Part shown: in pieces, positions 1 to 10,236 of the stretch
How positions within the stretch are numbered: the stretch's first letter is position 1
Layout of the letters: each line of letters opens with the position of its first letter
Assembly (NCBI RefSeq): GCF_900589395.1
Contig: NZ_UUIS01000060.1
Location: forward strand, 1 to 64,000
Length of the DNA: 64,000 bases
Source of the DNA: Pseudomonas viridiflava
Lineage (GTDB): Bacteria; Pseudomonadota; Gammaproteobacteria; Pseudomonadales; Pseudomonadaceae
Direction of reading: 5' to 3'
Program-made: the position numbers and the translations under genes
The notes under the pieces: model-generated
Seen by the model: only the letters and a program-made list of their open reading frames with translations
Told to the model about the DNA's origin: nothing
The model's database searches: none

Positions 1-10
1 GCACAAGCAG

Positions 11-406
11 CCCCCACCGGATTGATGTCGCCCAGAATTTCGTGCCTGACACCAGACTGCGGGAGGCGGCTTGCCGGCGATGGCGATGTGACAGACGCAG
101 CAGATGTACTGGTCTTGCTGGCCTCATCGCCTGCAGAGCAGCCTCCCACCGGATTGATGTGGCCCAGGATCTCGTGCCTGACACCAGACTGCGGGAGGCG
201 GCTTGCCGGCGATGGCGATGGGACAGACGCAGCAGATGTACTGGTCTTGCTGGCCTCATCGCCTGCAGAGCAGCCTCCCACCGGATTGATGTCGCCCAGA
301 ATTTCGGGCCTGACACCAGACTGTGGAAGGCGGCTTGCCGGCGATGGCGATGGGACAGGCGCAGCAGGTGTATGGGCCTTGCTGGCCCTGTCGCGACCAG
401 AGCGCC
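11..406. repeat. Three tandem 132-bp units made of inverted REP-like elements (BIME array)
   Basis: The word GGATTGATG recurs at 19, 151 and 283, giving an exact period of 132 bp. Copies one and two are nearly identical; the third diverges after about position 370. Within a unit, GGAGGC...GGCGATG (62-82) is followed by a reverse-oriented relative, CATCGCC...GCCTCC (125-146), so each unit is a pair of facing REP-like palindromic elements. Because 132 is divisible by three, long reading frames cross the array in several frames. They are repeat artefacts, since none has a ribosome site or recognisable protein. The stretch 407-481 holds nothing I recognise. Confidence 0.85.
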
Positions 407-481
407 TTCCCACGCGTTCAGCGTTCGACGAAATTCAGCTTGACTGGCCGGCATTACGCCTGCCTATGGACCGCGTCTTGC

Positions 482-1246
482 CTAGCCGCGATTGCGGTCG
501 ATGGCAAAGCCTGCCCAGGTCTGGCTTACCGGCATCAGCTCCAGGCTGTTGATGTTGACGTGGGCCGGTGTGTTCATGATCCAGAAGATGGTGTCGGCGA
601 TGTCCTGCGGCTGGATCGGCTCGGCGCCGGCGTAGGTGGCGTCGTACTTGGCCTGGTCGCCGTTGAAGCGCACCAGCGAGAACTCGCTTTCACACAGGCC
701 CGGCTCCAGGTTGGTGACCCGCACACCGGTGCCGACCAGGTCATTGCGCAGGTTCAGCGAAAACTGGCCGACGAACGCCTTGGTGCCGCCATACACGTTA
801 CCGCCCGGGTACGGGTAGTTGCCGGCCACCGAGCCGAGGTTGACGATACTGGCGCCACGACCATGGCCGATCAGGCGCGGCAACAACAGGCGCGTGGTGT
901 AGACCAGGCCCTTGATGTTGGTGTCGATCATGGTATCCCAGTCATCCAGGTCGCACTTGGGCGCAGGATCGATACCCAGGGCGAGACCGGCGTTGTTGAT
1001 CAGGCCGCGAAGGGTGGCGAACTCTTGCGGCAGGGTCGCAATGGCGCTCTCGACAGCGGCACGGTCGCGTACATCCAGCACCAGCGTATGCACATGGGTC
1101 TTGCCCGACAATTCGGCCTGCAGGGCCTCCAGGCGCTCCTGGCGGCGGCCGGTCAGCACCAGCGACCAGCCAGCCTCGGCAAAACGACGGGCGCAGGCTT
1201 CGCCGAACCCGGAAGTGGCACCTGTGATGAATACGGTGGAAGTCAT
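482..1246 (-). CDS. SDR family NAD(P)-dependent oxidoreductase (YdfG-like)
   Basis: This is a 254-residue classical short-chain dehydrogenase. It shows the cofactor motif TGATSGFG (residues 8-15), NNAG (84-87), the catalytic Ser near 139, and the YxxxK pair Tyr152/Lys156. Length and motif spacing match the YdfG group, which oxidises 3-hydroxy acids or serine-like substrates with NADP; the exact substrate cannot be told from sequence. The start at 1246 is preferred over the longer frame because AGGAGA lies 7 bases upstream and the motif follows directly. The gene stands alone, read away from the gene-free stretch upstream and towards the repeat array. Confidence 0.9.
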   Translation of the reverse strand: MTSTVFITGATSGFGEACARRFAEAGWSLVLTGRRQERLEALQAELSGKTHVHTLVLDVRDRAAVESAIATLPQEFATLRGLINNAGLALGIDPAPKCDLDDWDTMIDTNIKGLVYTTRLLLPRLIGHGRGASIVNLGSVAGNYPYPGGNVYGGTKAFVGQFSLNLRNDLVGTGVRVTNLEPGLCESEFSLVRFNGDQAKYDATYAGAEPIQPQDIADTIFWIMNTPAHVNINSLELMPVSQTWAGFAIDRNRG

Positions 1247-1281
1247 CTCGTTCTCCTGAAAGGGCGCACGGTCGCGCAAGC

Positions 1282-1966
1282 TGTTGATAAATACACAAGA
1301 GCGGCAGAATGCCCGTGCCAGGACCCAAGGATCAAGTGCGACGGGCATCGTCGTCTGTCATGGCCAGCTTATTGATCAAAAAACGATCAACTCTGAACAC
1401 ACCTTGCTGCGTGGGCGTTACAGCAGGTTTTACCCACCTTATCCACAGCCAGGCCCACAGTATCGGGGGGCAAGTCGCAAGCGTTACACACCATGCATGG
1501 CAAGGGCTGTGGCACCGCCAGGCCGGTTTTTCACTTGACGCACAGGCCGGTTATGTCACTGGAGCGTCACGAAAAATCCAGGCCGATACGCCGCAGGCCA
1601 GTGGCAGCGCTGGATTGCGCAGTCTTTCCAAGGCTTTCCCACAGACTTATCCACAGGCCACGCCCACCTTCAAGCTGTATGAATGAACAGCATAAAACCT
1701 GTTGACAAACACCCCTGGCGCGCCTGCAAAAAGCACTGGTCATTTTTTGATCAAACTGCTACAAGCCTTGATTTCATTGGTCTGCAGCCAGCTACCACCA
1801 ACTTATCAACAGCCCGTTCCACAGTAATCCTGAACAAGTCAGAAGCGTGACAAAACCGGCCATTTCAGGGCATTTGCAAGGTTTTGGAACGGACATCGAA
1901 AAAGGTTTTCCACAATTGCAAAAGCAACGCCCCGGACGGAAACCGGCCGGGGCGTGTTGTGGACAA
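1282..1966. promoter_or_regulatory. Gene-free stretch with a cluster of DnaA-box-like 9-mers
   Basis: The 733 bases between the dehydrogenase and livF hold no convincing gene. They contain two perfect TTATCCACA boxes (1439-1447 and 1647-1655) and TTTTCCACA (1906-1914), all fitting TTWTNCACA. Near matches are TTATCAACA at 1803-1811, its reverse complement at 1282-1290, and TGTGGACAA at 1958-1966. Two copies of the palindrome TTGATCAA lie at 1372-1379 and 1747-1754. A perfect 9-mer is expected about once per 130 kb counting both strands, so the clustering stands out. Whether DnaA binds here is inference. Confidence 0.4.
1929..1953 (-). terminator. Probable terminator of the liv operon
   Basis: GCCCCGG (1929-1935) and CCGGGGC (1947-1953) form a 7-bp GC stem 27 bases past the livF stop. 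On the minus strand it is followed by GTTGCTTTTGC, a weak T-rich tail. Confidence 0.55.
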
Positions 1967-1979
1967 CTGACAGGGATGA

Positions 1980-2696
1980 TCAATGCCCGCCCAGATAAGC
2001 GTTACGCACCTCCTCGTTGCTCAGCAGCTCCTGGCCGGTGCCTGACAAACGAATCTCGCCATTGACCATCACATACGCCCGGTCGGAGAGTTTGAGGGCA
2101 TGGTTGGCGTTCTGCTCGACCAGAAAGATGGTCATGCCGCCGGCGGCCAGTTCACGCAGGGTCGAGAAGATCTGTTTGACGATGATCGGCGCCAGCCCGA
2201 GGCTGGGTTCGTCGAGCAGCAACAGTTTGGGTCGGCTCATCAGCGCACGGGCGATGGCCAGCATCTGCTGCTCGCCGCCGGACATGGTCATGGCGCGCTG
2301 GTTGCGGCGCTCCTTGAGCCTGGGGAAAAGCTCGAACATGCGCTGCATGTCTTCGGCGCAGTGCTTGTCGCCGATCGGGATGGTGCCCATCAGCAGGTTC
2401 TCTTCCACCGACATGTCGGGGAACACCCGGCGCCCTTCCGGCGACTGGGCAATGCCGTTGGAGGCGATGTAGTGCGACGACTTCTGGGTGATGTCGGTGC
2501 CCTGGTAGATGATCTGCCCGGCCGCCGCCCGAGGCTGGCCGAAGATCGACATCAGCAGGGTCGACTTGCCGGCGCCGTTGGAGCCGATCAGGCTGACCGT
2601 CTCGCCTTCGTTGATATGCAGCGAGACCTTCTTGAGGGCCTGGATGGGCCCGTAGTACACGTCGATCTCTTTCATTTCGAGGATCGGATTGCTCAT
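1980..2696 (-). CDS. livF: Branched-chain amino acid ABC transporter ATP-binding protein LivF
   Basis: This 238-residue ABC ATPase has Walker A GSNGAGKST (38-46), a Q-loop region, the signature SGGEQQ, Walker B LLLLDEPSLGL and the switch region VEQN. It lacks the extra insertions seen in its partner LivG, which is the usual difference between the two ATPases of this family. It is expected to sit on the cytoplasmic face and power uptake of leucine, isoleucine and valine through LivHM. It is the last gene of the liv operon. Its start overlaps the livG stop by four bases (ATGA), which suggests translational coupling. The start has GAGG-like upstream sequence inside livG. Confidence 0.95.
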   Translation of the reverse strand: MSNPILEMKEIDVYYGPIQALKKVSLHINEGETVSLIGSNGAGKSTLLMSIFGQPRAAAGQIIYQGTDITQKSSHYIASNGIAQSPEGRRVFPDMSVEENLLMGTIPIGDKHCAEDMQRMFELFPRLKERRNQRAMTMSGGEQQMLAIARALMSRPKLLLLDEPSLGLAPIIVKQIFSTLRELAAGGMTIFLVEQNANHALKLSDRAYVMVNGEIRLSGTGQELLSNEEVRNAYLGGH

Positions 2697-3564
2697 ACCA
2701 ATTCCTCTTCATCCGCGCCCAGGTAGGCGGCGATCACCTTCGGATCGTTGCGTATCTGCTCGGGGCCGCCCTTGGCGATCACGTTGCCATGGTCAAGCAC
2801 CACGATGTCATCGGAAATGCCCATGACCATGCCCATGTCATGCTCGATCAGCACGATGGTCATGTCGTGCTCGTCGCGCAGCTTGCGGATCATGCCGCTC
2901 AGGGCTTCGGTTTCCTGCGGGTTGAGGCCGGCGGCCGGTTCGTCCAGGCAGATCACCTGCGGGCGAGTGCACATGGCGCGGGCGATTTCCAGGCGGCGTT
3001 GCTGGCCGTAGGACAGCTCGCCGGCCAGGCGGTTGGCACAATCGACCAGGTCGACTACTTCAAGCCAGTAGAACGCCGTGCTCAGCGCGTCCTCCTCGGC
3101 CTTGCGGTAGCCACGGGTGTTGAGAATGCCGCTGATCAGGCTGCGATTGACCCACATGTGCTGGGCCACCAGCAGGTTTTCCACCACCGACATTTCCTTG
3201 AACAGGCGAATGTTCTGGAAGGTGCGTGCCAGGCCGGCGCGGTTGACCAGGTGGGTGCCGCCGAACATCTTGTAGTACACACGGCTGATAAAGCTGGCCG
3301 GCGACACAAAGTCGGTGGGCTGAAACGACTCGCCCAGCAGCTTGATCACGTTGGTGGTCTTGCCCCGGGTGTGCAGCTCGATACGCCCGCCGGTGGCCTT
3401 GTAGAAGCCGGTCAGGCAGTTGAACACGGTGGTCTTGCCGGCGCCGTTGGGGCCGATCAGGGCGAAGATCGAGTTACGCCGCACCTGCAGGCTGACGTCG
3501 CTGAGCGCCTTGATGCCACCGAAGTGCATCATCAGGTGCTCGACCGAAAGAACGATCTGATTGT

Positions 3565-3568
<4 letters not shown>
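2693..3568 (-). CDS. livG: Branched-chain amino acid ABC transporter ATP-binding protein LivG
   Basis: This 291-residue ABC ATPase carries Walker A GPNGAGKTT (about 39-47), the signature LSYGQQRRLEIARA, Walker B VICLDEPAAGLNP and the switch LIEHDMG. The insertion between Walker A and the Q-loop (about residues 70-110) makes it longer than typical LivG. This length is familiar from pseudomonad BraF/LivG proteins. It pairs with LivF to energise the LivHM channel. The gene overlaps livM upstream and livF downstream by four bases each, so the three are likely translated as a coupled block. Confidence 0.95.
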
Positions 3569-4863
<1,295 letters not shown>

Positions 4864-4865
4864 GC

Positions 4866-5780
<915 letters not shown>

Positions 5781-5905
5781 CACGCACGCTCACACACTTG
5801 AAGGCCGCTCAGGGTCCTGCCTGCCGCACCTCTTCAAAGGACAGCGGCCAGCAGGTAGTCAGGCTCGGAAGAAGCCGGGGCCACGCGTGTGGCACCCGTA
5901 TCCGG

Positions 5906-5928
5906 CTCCTGCGCACCGGGCGCAGGAG
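5906..5928 (-). terminator. Intercistronic hairpin between livK and livH
   Basis: CTCCTGCGC (5906-5914) and GCGCAGGAG (5920-5928) make a perfect 9-bp stem with a 5-base loop, 16 bases past the livK stop and without a following T run. Such hairpins between binding-protein and permease genes commonly protect the upstream message or partly attenuate. Here it would favour LivK over LivHMGF. That role is inferred. Confidence 0.6.
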
Positions 5929-5943
5929 GTCATTGCAGACGGA

Positions 5944-7080
5944 TTACTTCTGTTTTTCGAGTTGTTTGTACTTGCCTGTCGCGTCCCACTGGTAAACCAC
6001 ATAGTCGGAGATTTTCAGGTCGCCCTTGGCATCCCAGGTCTTCTCGCCCATGACGGTCTTGACCGGGTTGGCCTTGAGCCATTCAGCGGCGGCGTCGCCC
6101 TTGTTTTTCTTGGCACCGTTGAAGCCGGCAGCCAGGGCCTGCAGTGAAGCGTAGGCGTAGAGGGTATAGCCTTCAGGCTCGTAGCCGGACTTGCGGAACT
6201 CGTCGACCACCGCCTTGCTGTCGGGCAGCAGGCGCGGGTCGGCGCCGAAGGTCATGTACACGCCATCGACGTATTGCGCGCCACCGGCGGTGGTGACCAG
6301 TTCGTCGGTGACGATGCCGTCGTCGGACATGAACTTCACGTCCTTGAGGCCCTGTTCGCGCAGTTGGCGCACCAGCGGGCCGGCTTCGGGGTGCAGGCCA
6401 CCGAAGTACACGACGTCGGCGCCGGTGGAGCGGATCTTGGTGACCAGGGCGCTGAAGTCTTTCTCGCCACGGGTCAGGCCTTCGTACAGCACCGGTTTCA
6501 CGCCCCGTGCGATCAGTTGTTTCTGTGTCGCATCGGCCAGGCCCTGGCCATAGGTGTCCTTGTCGTGGATCACCGCCACTTTCTTGCCCTTGAGCACATC
6601 GACGATGTAGTCGCCGGCGACAATGCCCTGCTGGTCGTCGCGACCACACATGCGGAACACTTCCTTGAGCCCGCGCTCGGTGACGGTCGGGTTGGTGGAG
6701 CCGGGAGTGATGGCGATCACGCCGGCATCGCTGTACACCGCAGAGGCCGGAATGGTCGAAGAAGAGCAGAAGTGCCCGACCACGCCCACGACATTGTCCT
6801 GGTCAACCAGGCGGTTGGCCACGGCCACAGCCTGCTTGGGCTCGCAGGCATCGTCACCGGCCACCAGCACGATCTTCTCGCCATTGACGCCGCCGGCCTG
6901 GTTGATGGCATCGGCTGCGGCCTGTGCACCCTTCATATACTGCTCGCCAAACGACGCATTGGCGCCGGTCATGGGACCGGCGACACCGATTTTCACGTCC
7001 GCCTGGGCAAAAGACGACACGCCCAATGCCGTTGCCACGGCCATTGCAAGAAAGCCTTTCCGGTAGAACGTCTGCGACAT
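5944..7080 (-). CDS. livK: Branched-chain amino acid periplasmic binding protein LivK/BraC
   Basis: This is a 378-residue periplasmic binding protein of the type I fold. A signal peptide covers residues 1 to about 27, ending in FAQA before DVKIGVAGPMTG. The mature part shows the family features: ligand-binding stretches around GPMTGANASFG, VVGHFCSSSTIPAS and the disulfide-forming cysteines in the first lobe. It delivers leucine, isoleucine and valine to LivHM. The start is fixed by AGGAG seven bases upstream of ATG 7080. It is the first gene of the liv operon, and the sigma54 promoter at 7134-7149 points into it. Confidence 0.95.
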   Translation of the reverse strand: MSQTFYRKGFLAMAVATALGVSSFAQADVKIGVAGPMTGANASFGEQYMKGAQAAADAINQAGGVNGEKIVLVAGDDACEPKQAVAVANRLVDQDNVVGVVGHFCSSSTIPASAVYSDAGVIAITPGSTNPTVTERGLKEVFRMCGRDDQQGIVAGDYIVDVLKGKKVAVIHDKDTYGQGLADATQKQLIARGVKPVLYEGLTRGEKDFSALVTKIRSTGADVVYFGGLHPEAGPLVRQLREQGLKDVKFMSDDGIVTDELVTTAGGAQYVDGVYMTFGADPRLLPDSKAVVDEFRKSGYEPEGYTLYAYASLQALAAGFNGAKKNKGDAAAEWLKANPVKTVMGEKTWDAKGDLKISDYVVYQWDATGKYKQLEKQK

Positions 7081-7133
7081 GAGTGGTGCTCCTGGGTTTT
7101 TTTAGTTAGCACTGCAACTACGAAATTGCTTTC

Positions 7134-7149
7134 AGCAAGCGCCGTGCCA
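7134..7149 (-). promoter_or_regulatory. Sigma54 (RpoN) promoter of the liv operon
   Basis: On the minus strand the sequence reads TGGCACGGCGCTTGCT, a full match to the consensus TGGCACG-N4-TTGCW with GG and GC ten bases apart. Transcription would start near 7124, leaving a leader of about 44 bases before livK. This makes the importer dependent on RpoN and an enhancer-binding protein, most plausibly NtrC under nitrogen limitation. Confidence 0.85.
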
Positions 7150-7679
7150 TCATTTTTTTATTTTTCCAAAACACAACGCCGGGGCAACATTCGCGCCTTG
7201 GCGGGCCAGCAACACAAGGAGGTGCAACCGTCTGTTTCAAATGGTCGCAACCCAAATACAAAAAAGCGCAACCACGACAGAAAAAAAGCAGCAACCCACC
7301 CTTCCAGAGATGGGCAACCAGACGGTAACCGGTTCTGTCACCGAAGTGCACACTGGCGGTGCGGGAACGCTACGGGACGCACCATTTTGAGATTAGTGGA
7401 TTATGGCCGTAACGCCGGAAAAGCTGCCGACGGGCAGGGTCGATCCCAAGGCTATTGATAACGTGGCCGGCCAGAGGGGGCAAACGAGCAATGCGCTGGA
7501 TGTCATTCCATTGCGGCATGAACTTACGCGTGATGCGCAGGCCCTGTCAGCGGTGCGGGCGCCAGCCTCCATATACGCCCCTGGCTTTTCAAACCAGAGC
7601 ATGATCCGTATAAAGAGCCCCGCGCATGAGGCGCCACTGAACGGTTAACCGCAGCCAGCCATACACCGCAAGGACGCCG
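7150..7679. other. Gene-poor stretch upstream of livK
   Basis: These 530 bases hold the upstream control region of liv (AT-rich near 7150-7180, enhancer-like site at 7348-7362). An 81-codon frame at 7403-7648 on the plus strand has no good ribosome site and no recognisable protein, so I do not call it. The last 30 bases carry the start region of the lipoprotein gene at 7680. Confidence 0.5.
7348..7362. promoter_or_regulatory. NtrC-like enhancer site upstream of liv
   Basis: GCACA-CTGGC-GGTGC matches the NtrC dyad GCACC-N5-GGTGC with a single mismatch. It lies about 225 bases upstream of the predicted sigma54 start point, a usual enhancer distance. The assignment to NtrC is inferred from the motif alone. 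Confidence 0.5.
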
Positions 7680-8648
7680 ATGAAGTTATCCACCTGCCTG
7701 ATCCTGTTACTGAGCATGCTGCTGGTCGGTTGCAAGGAAAAACTGGCCACCCTGATCTTTTCAGCCGATGGGGCGCACAATGGTCAAGTGGTCAGCGCGG
7801 CATCGCCTTACTCCAACGAATCGAAGCTGGGGCGCGCGTTCGAAAAAATGGGTATTGCCCCTGGCGCACTGCAGATCGAGCGTGACAGCGACGACCCGTG
7901 GGTGGTGCACCTGCTGGCGCGCAAGGATGCACTCGATGACCGACAGAGAGAAATGATCAAGTGGTACCTCAAGGGCATCATTGAGGCACGCCAGCAGCCG
8001 GCCTTCAAGATGTCGCTGACCACCGCGAAAGTCGATTCCGCTGACACCCTCCCCAGCGGTTACGTTGAGGCGGCCCTGAAGCCGGTCATCTTTGAACCGT
8101 ACACCTACATGGAAATCCGTGCCCTGCTACCCAAAACCTACATGCCCTACCTCCCCGGGCGGCCGCGCCAGGGGCTGCTGTGTGCCGTGCAGGTAGGGCT
8201 GCGGCCGGCATGGTTGGCGTATACCAGGCTCGAACGCATCGAAGGGGCCCTGTTCGACAACCTCGGGACGCCGAATATGCGAGGAGAACTGCACGCGATC
8301 TTGCCATCCGCAGCGCAGCGCAAGGTGCAGGTTGCGGTGTCCCTGAACATCGAGAATGCCGACCTCAGAGGGTTATTGAACGAGGGCAAGGTGCGGCTGC
8401 ACCTGGCTATCAGGCCCCGCCCACTCAGCATGCCCAAGGTGCCGTACGGCGAAGTATCGGCCATCGTGATGCTGAACTTCATTCTGGGCACCGTTGACGC
8501 GCCTGCGGATCAGTCAGCCGACAATACCCTCGAGCAGCTCAAGCGCACCTGTACCGACCAGCTGCGGGTTTTGGGCCGGCCCTTTTCATTCAAGGCAGGC
8601 TTTGGCCTCGACAGCCTGGTCTATGTGACCTTCTGGGATGAAGAGTGA
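7680..8648 (+). CDS. Lipoprotein of unknown function (paralogue of the one at 10237-11157)
   Basis: This is a 322-residue protein with a clear lipoprotein signal: a lysine near the N-terminus, a leucine-rich core, and the lipobox LLVGC with Cys18. I do not recognise the family. The C-terminus (LRVLGRPFSFKAGFGLDSL then a VTF strand) matches that of the protein at 10237-11157 (LARDLGRPFSFHMGEGLDRL then VTF). A region near residue 85 (LDDRQREMIKWYL against LDPLQRARIQYYL) also matches. The two are therefore diverged paralogues, probably anchored to the envelope on the periplasmic side. Its last 28 bases overlap the convergent gene at 8621-8959. Confidence 0.7.
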   Translation: MKLSTCLILLLSMLLVGCKEKLATLIFSADGAHNGQVVSAASPYSNESKLGRAFEKMGIAPGALQIERDSDDPWVVHLLARKDALDDRQREMIKWYLKGIIEARQQPAFKMSLTTAKVDSADTLPSGYVEAALKPVIFEPYTYMEIRALLPKTYMPYLPGRPRQGLLCAVQVGLRPAWLAYTRLERIEGALFDNLGTPNMRGELHAILPSAAQRKVQVAVSLNIENADLRGLLNEGKVRLHLAIRPRPLSMPKVPYGEVSAIVMLNFILGTVDAPADQSADNTLEQLKRTCTDQLRVLGRPFSFKAGFGLDSLVYVTFWDEE

Positions 8649-8959
8649 GCCGTGCCGGCACTGGCGTCCTTCGCATCCCGGCCGCTCCCGAAACCGAATG
8701 CAATCCGGGTCGAGTGTGCAATCAGCAGGTTGATAAGCACCTGCAGAGACTGTGAAGCAAAGTGCGCGTGCATCGAGCGGGTGTCACGCCATGCACATTC
8801 GATGATCCAGCCCCTGGCACGTCCGGATGGGCGCAACTCGCAACCTCTGCAGTGCTGCGATGGCTCATCGATCAAGGCCAGCAGGGTATTGATTGCCTGG
8901 CCAAGCGCGGGGTCCATCGTGGTGTCGAATTCCATCAGGCTACTGACAAGGCGTGGCAT
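8621..8959 (-). CDS. Small ABM-like protein (antibiotic biosynthesis monooxygenase fold), hypothetical
   Basis: This is a 112-residue protein. The stretch WRDTRSMHAHFASQSLQVL after a beta-strand-like segment resembles the dimeric ferredoxin-like ABM domain (WxDxxAxxAHxxSxxLQ). The N-terminal strand VSSLMEFDTTMDPALGQAI also fits. Members include small quinol or heme-degrading monooxygenases, but many have no known substrate, so no function is assigned. The start at 8959 is chosen over the longer frame because GGGAG lies about nine bases upstream. The tail (about residues 92-112) is low-complexity and overlaps the end of the convergent lipoprotein gene. Confidence 0.55.
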   Translation of the reverse strand: MPRLVSSLMEFDTTMDPALGQAINTLLALIDEPSQHCRGCELRPSGRARGWIIECAWRDTRSMHAHFASQSLQVLINLLIAHSTRIAFGFGSGRDAKDASAGTAHSSSQKVT

Positions 8960-9142
8960 GGCATCGGACTCCCTGCGCGAAGAAATAAATGGACACGATT
9001 GATCAAGGCCTGCACCACGGCCCTGAACGTGCCGGAAAGTGGTGCAAGGCACAGAGACACCCTACGTGAGCGACCCGAACGGAACATGACAAAGCATTGA
9101 TCATTCCCGCCAAAGCGATCACGCTCACGCGCGCTGTCGGTC

Positions 9143-10114
9143 GTGGAGCCCTATGCCGTGCTTGCCAAGTTGATACAGTTTGTCACTTACCCCGGCGTCA
9201 GCCTGCTGGACCTGGGCGGGCCACTGGACGTGTTCATCGCCGCCAATCACTACGCCACGCCACCCCGGCAGCCCTACTCGCTTTCGATCATTGCCCTGCA
9301 GGCTGATACGCCCGTGCTGTCGGGCTTTTCCCTCAAGGCCCAGCCACTGGAGGCTGAAACAGCACCGGCGCATACCCTTATTGTTCCCGGCGGGCCAGGC
9401 ATTCAGGCGTTCTGCCAGGACCCCGGGTTTGCTCGCTTTGTCGAACACACCCATACCGCACAGCGCCTGGTTTCAGTCTGCACCGGGGTCTTTGCCCTGG
9501 CAGCGGCCGGCAAGCTGGAAGGCCGCCATGTCACGACGCACTGGTCGGCCTACGATGAACTGGAGCGGCGCTTCCCTGACGTGTCGGTCAAGCGCGGGCC
9601 CATCTTCATCAAGGATGGCGATGTGTGGACCTCTGCCGGGGTCACCTCGGGAATCGACCTGGCCCTGGCGATCGTCGAGCAGGACCTGGGGCATGCCGCG
9701 GCCCTGGAAGTGGCACGGCACCTGGTGGTATTTCTCAAGCGCCCCGGCGATCAGGACCAGTTCAGCCCGTCCCTCGCCCTGCAAGCCAAGAGCCCGCAGT
9801 TCTCGGACCTGCATGCCTGGATGACGGCCCATCTGGACAAGGATTTATCGGTGGCGGCGCTGGCGGCGCACATGAACATGAGCGAGCGCACGTTCGTGCG
9901 CAAATACCAGGAACATACCGGCCACACCCCGAGCAAACGGGTTGAGGCGCTGCGCCTGGAAGAAGTACGCCGCCTGCTCGTGACCTCCAGCAGCCCGCTC
10001 AAGACCCTGGCGCACCGCTGCGGGTTCAACAATGAGTCAACGCTGATCCGGCGCTTCGTCAAGGCGTTCGGCATCACGCCGGCCGAGCACCGGGCACGGT
10101 TCGGGCCTCGGTAA
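9143..10114 (+). CDS. GlxA-type transcriptional regulator (DJ-1/PfpI domain plus AraC-type HTH)
   Basis: This 323-residue protein has two parts. Residues about 8-185 form a DJ-1/PfpI-like class I amidotransferase fold, with the elbow Cys in VSVCTGVFALAAAG. Residues about 220-320 hold an AraC/XylS DNA-binding region with two helix-turn-helix units (SVAALAAHMNMSERTFVRKY and LKTLAHRCGFNNESTLIRRF). GlxA-like regulators sense small molecules and usually activate nearby genes. Candidate targets here are the ABM-like gene (divergent, 183 bases away) and the two lipoprotein genes. The start is a GTG at 9143 without a strong ribosome site; GTG 9158 is an alternative. Confidence 0.85.
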   Translation: MEPYAVLAKLIQFVTYPGVSLLDLGGPLDVFIAANHYATPPRQPYSLSIIALQADTPVLSGFSLKAQPLEAETAPAHTLIVPGGPGIQAFCQDPGFARFVEHTHTAQRLVSVCTGVFALAAAGKLEGRHVTTHWSAYDELERRFPDVSVKRGPIFIKDGDVWTSAGVTSGIDLALAIVEQDLGHAAALEVARHLVVFLKRPGDQDQFSPSLALQAKSPQFSDLHAWMTAHLDKDLSVAALAAHMNMSERTFVRKYQEHTGHTPSKRVEALRLEEVRRLLVTSSSPLKTLAHRCGFNNESTLIRRFVKAFGITPAEHRARFGPR

Positions 10115-10236
10115 TGTGATGCTTCACGCCTACGGTGGCCAGGCTTTCAAATTCCCCAGGCGCCGCCCCGGTCGTCAGATTGAATGGGGGACCTGTCCGG
10201 ATGAAGCAGGCCCGCTTGTTCAAGCCAGTCAACCTG

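Noticed and set aside
22..552. Long frames (up to 176 codons) across the repeat array
   Set aside because: The 132-bp period is divisible by three, so every open frame repeats. There is no ribosome site and no recognisable protein.
1372..1390. Anr/Fnr box (TTGAT-N4-ATCAA) in the gene-free stretch
   Set aside because: The spacing between TTGAT and the far ATCAA is 9 bases rather than 4, so it does not fit.
7403..7648. 81-codon frame upstream of the lipoprotein gene
   Set aside because: Weak start context, no family, and overlapped by an equally open antisense frame.
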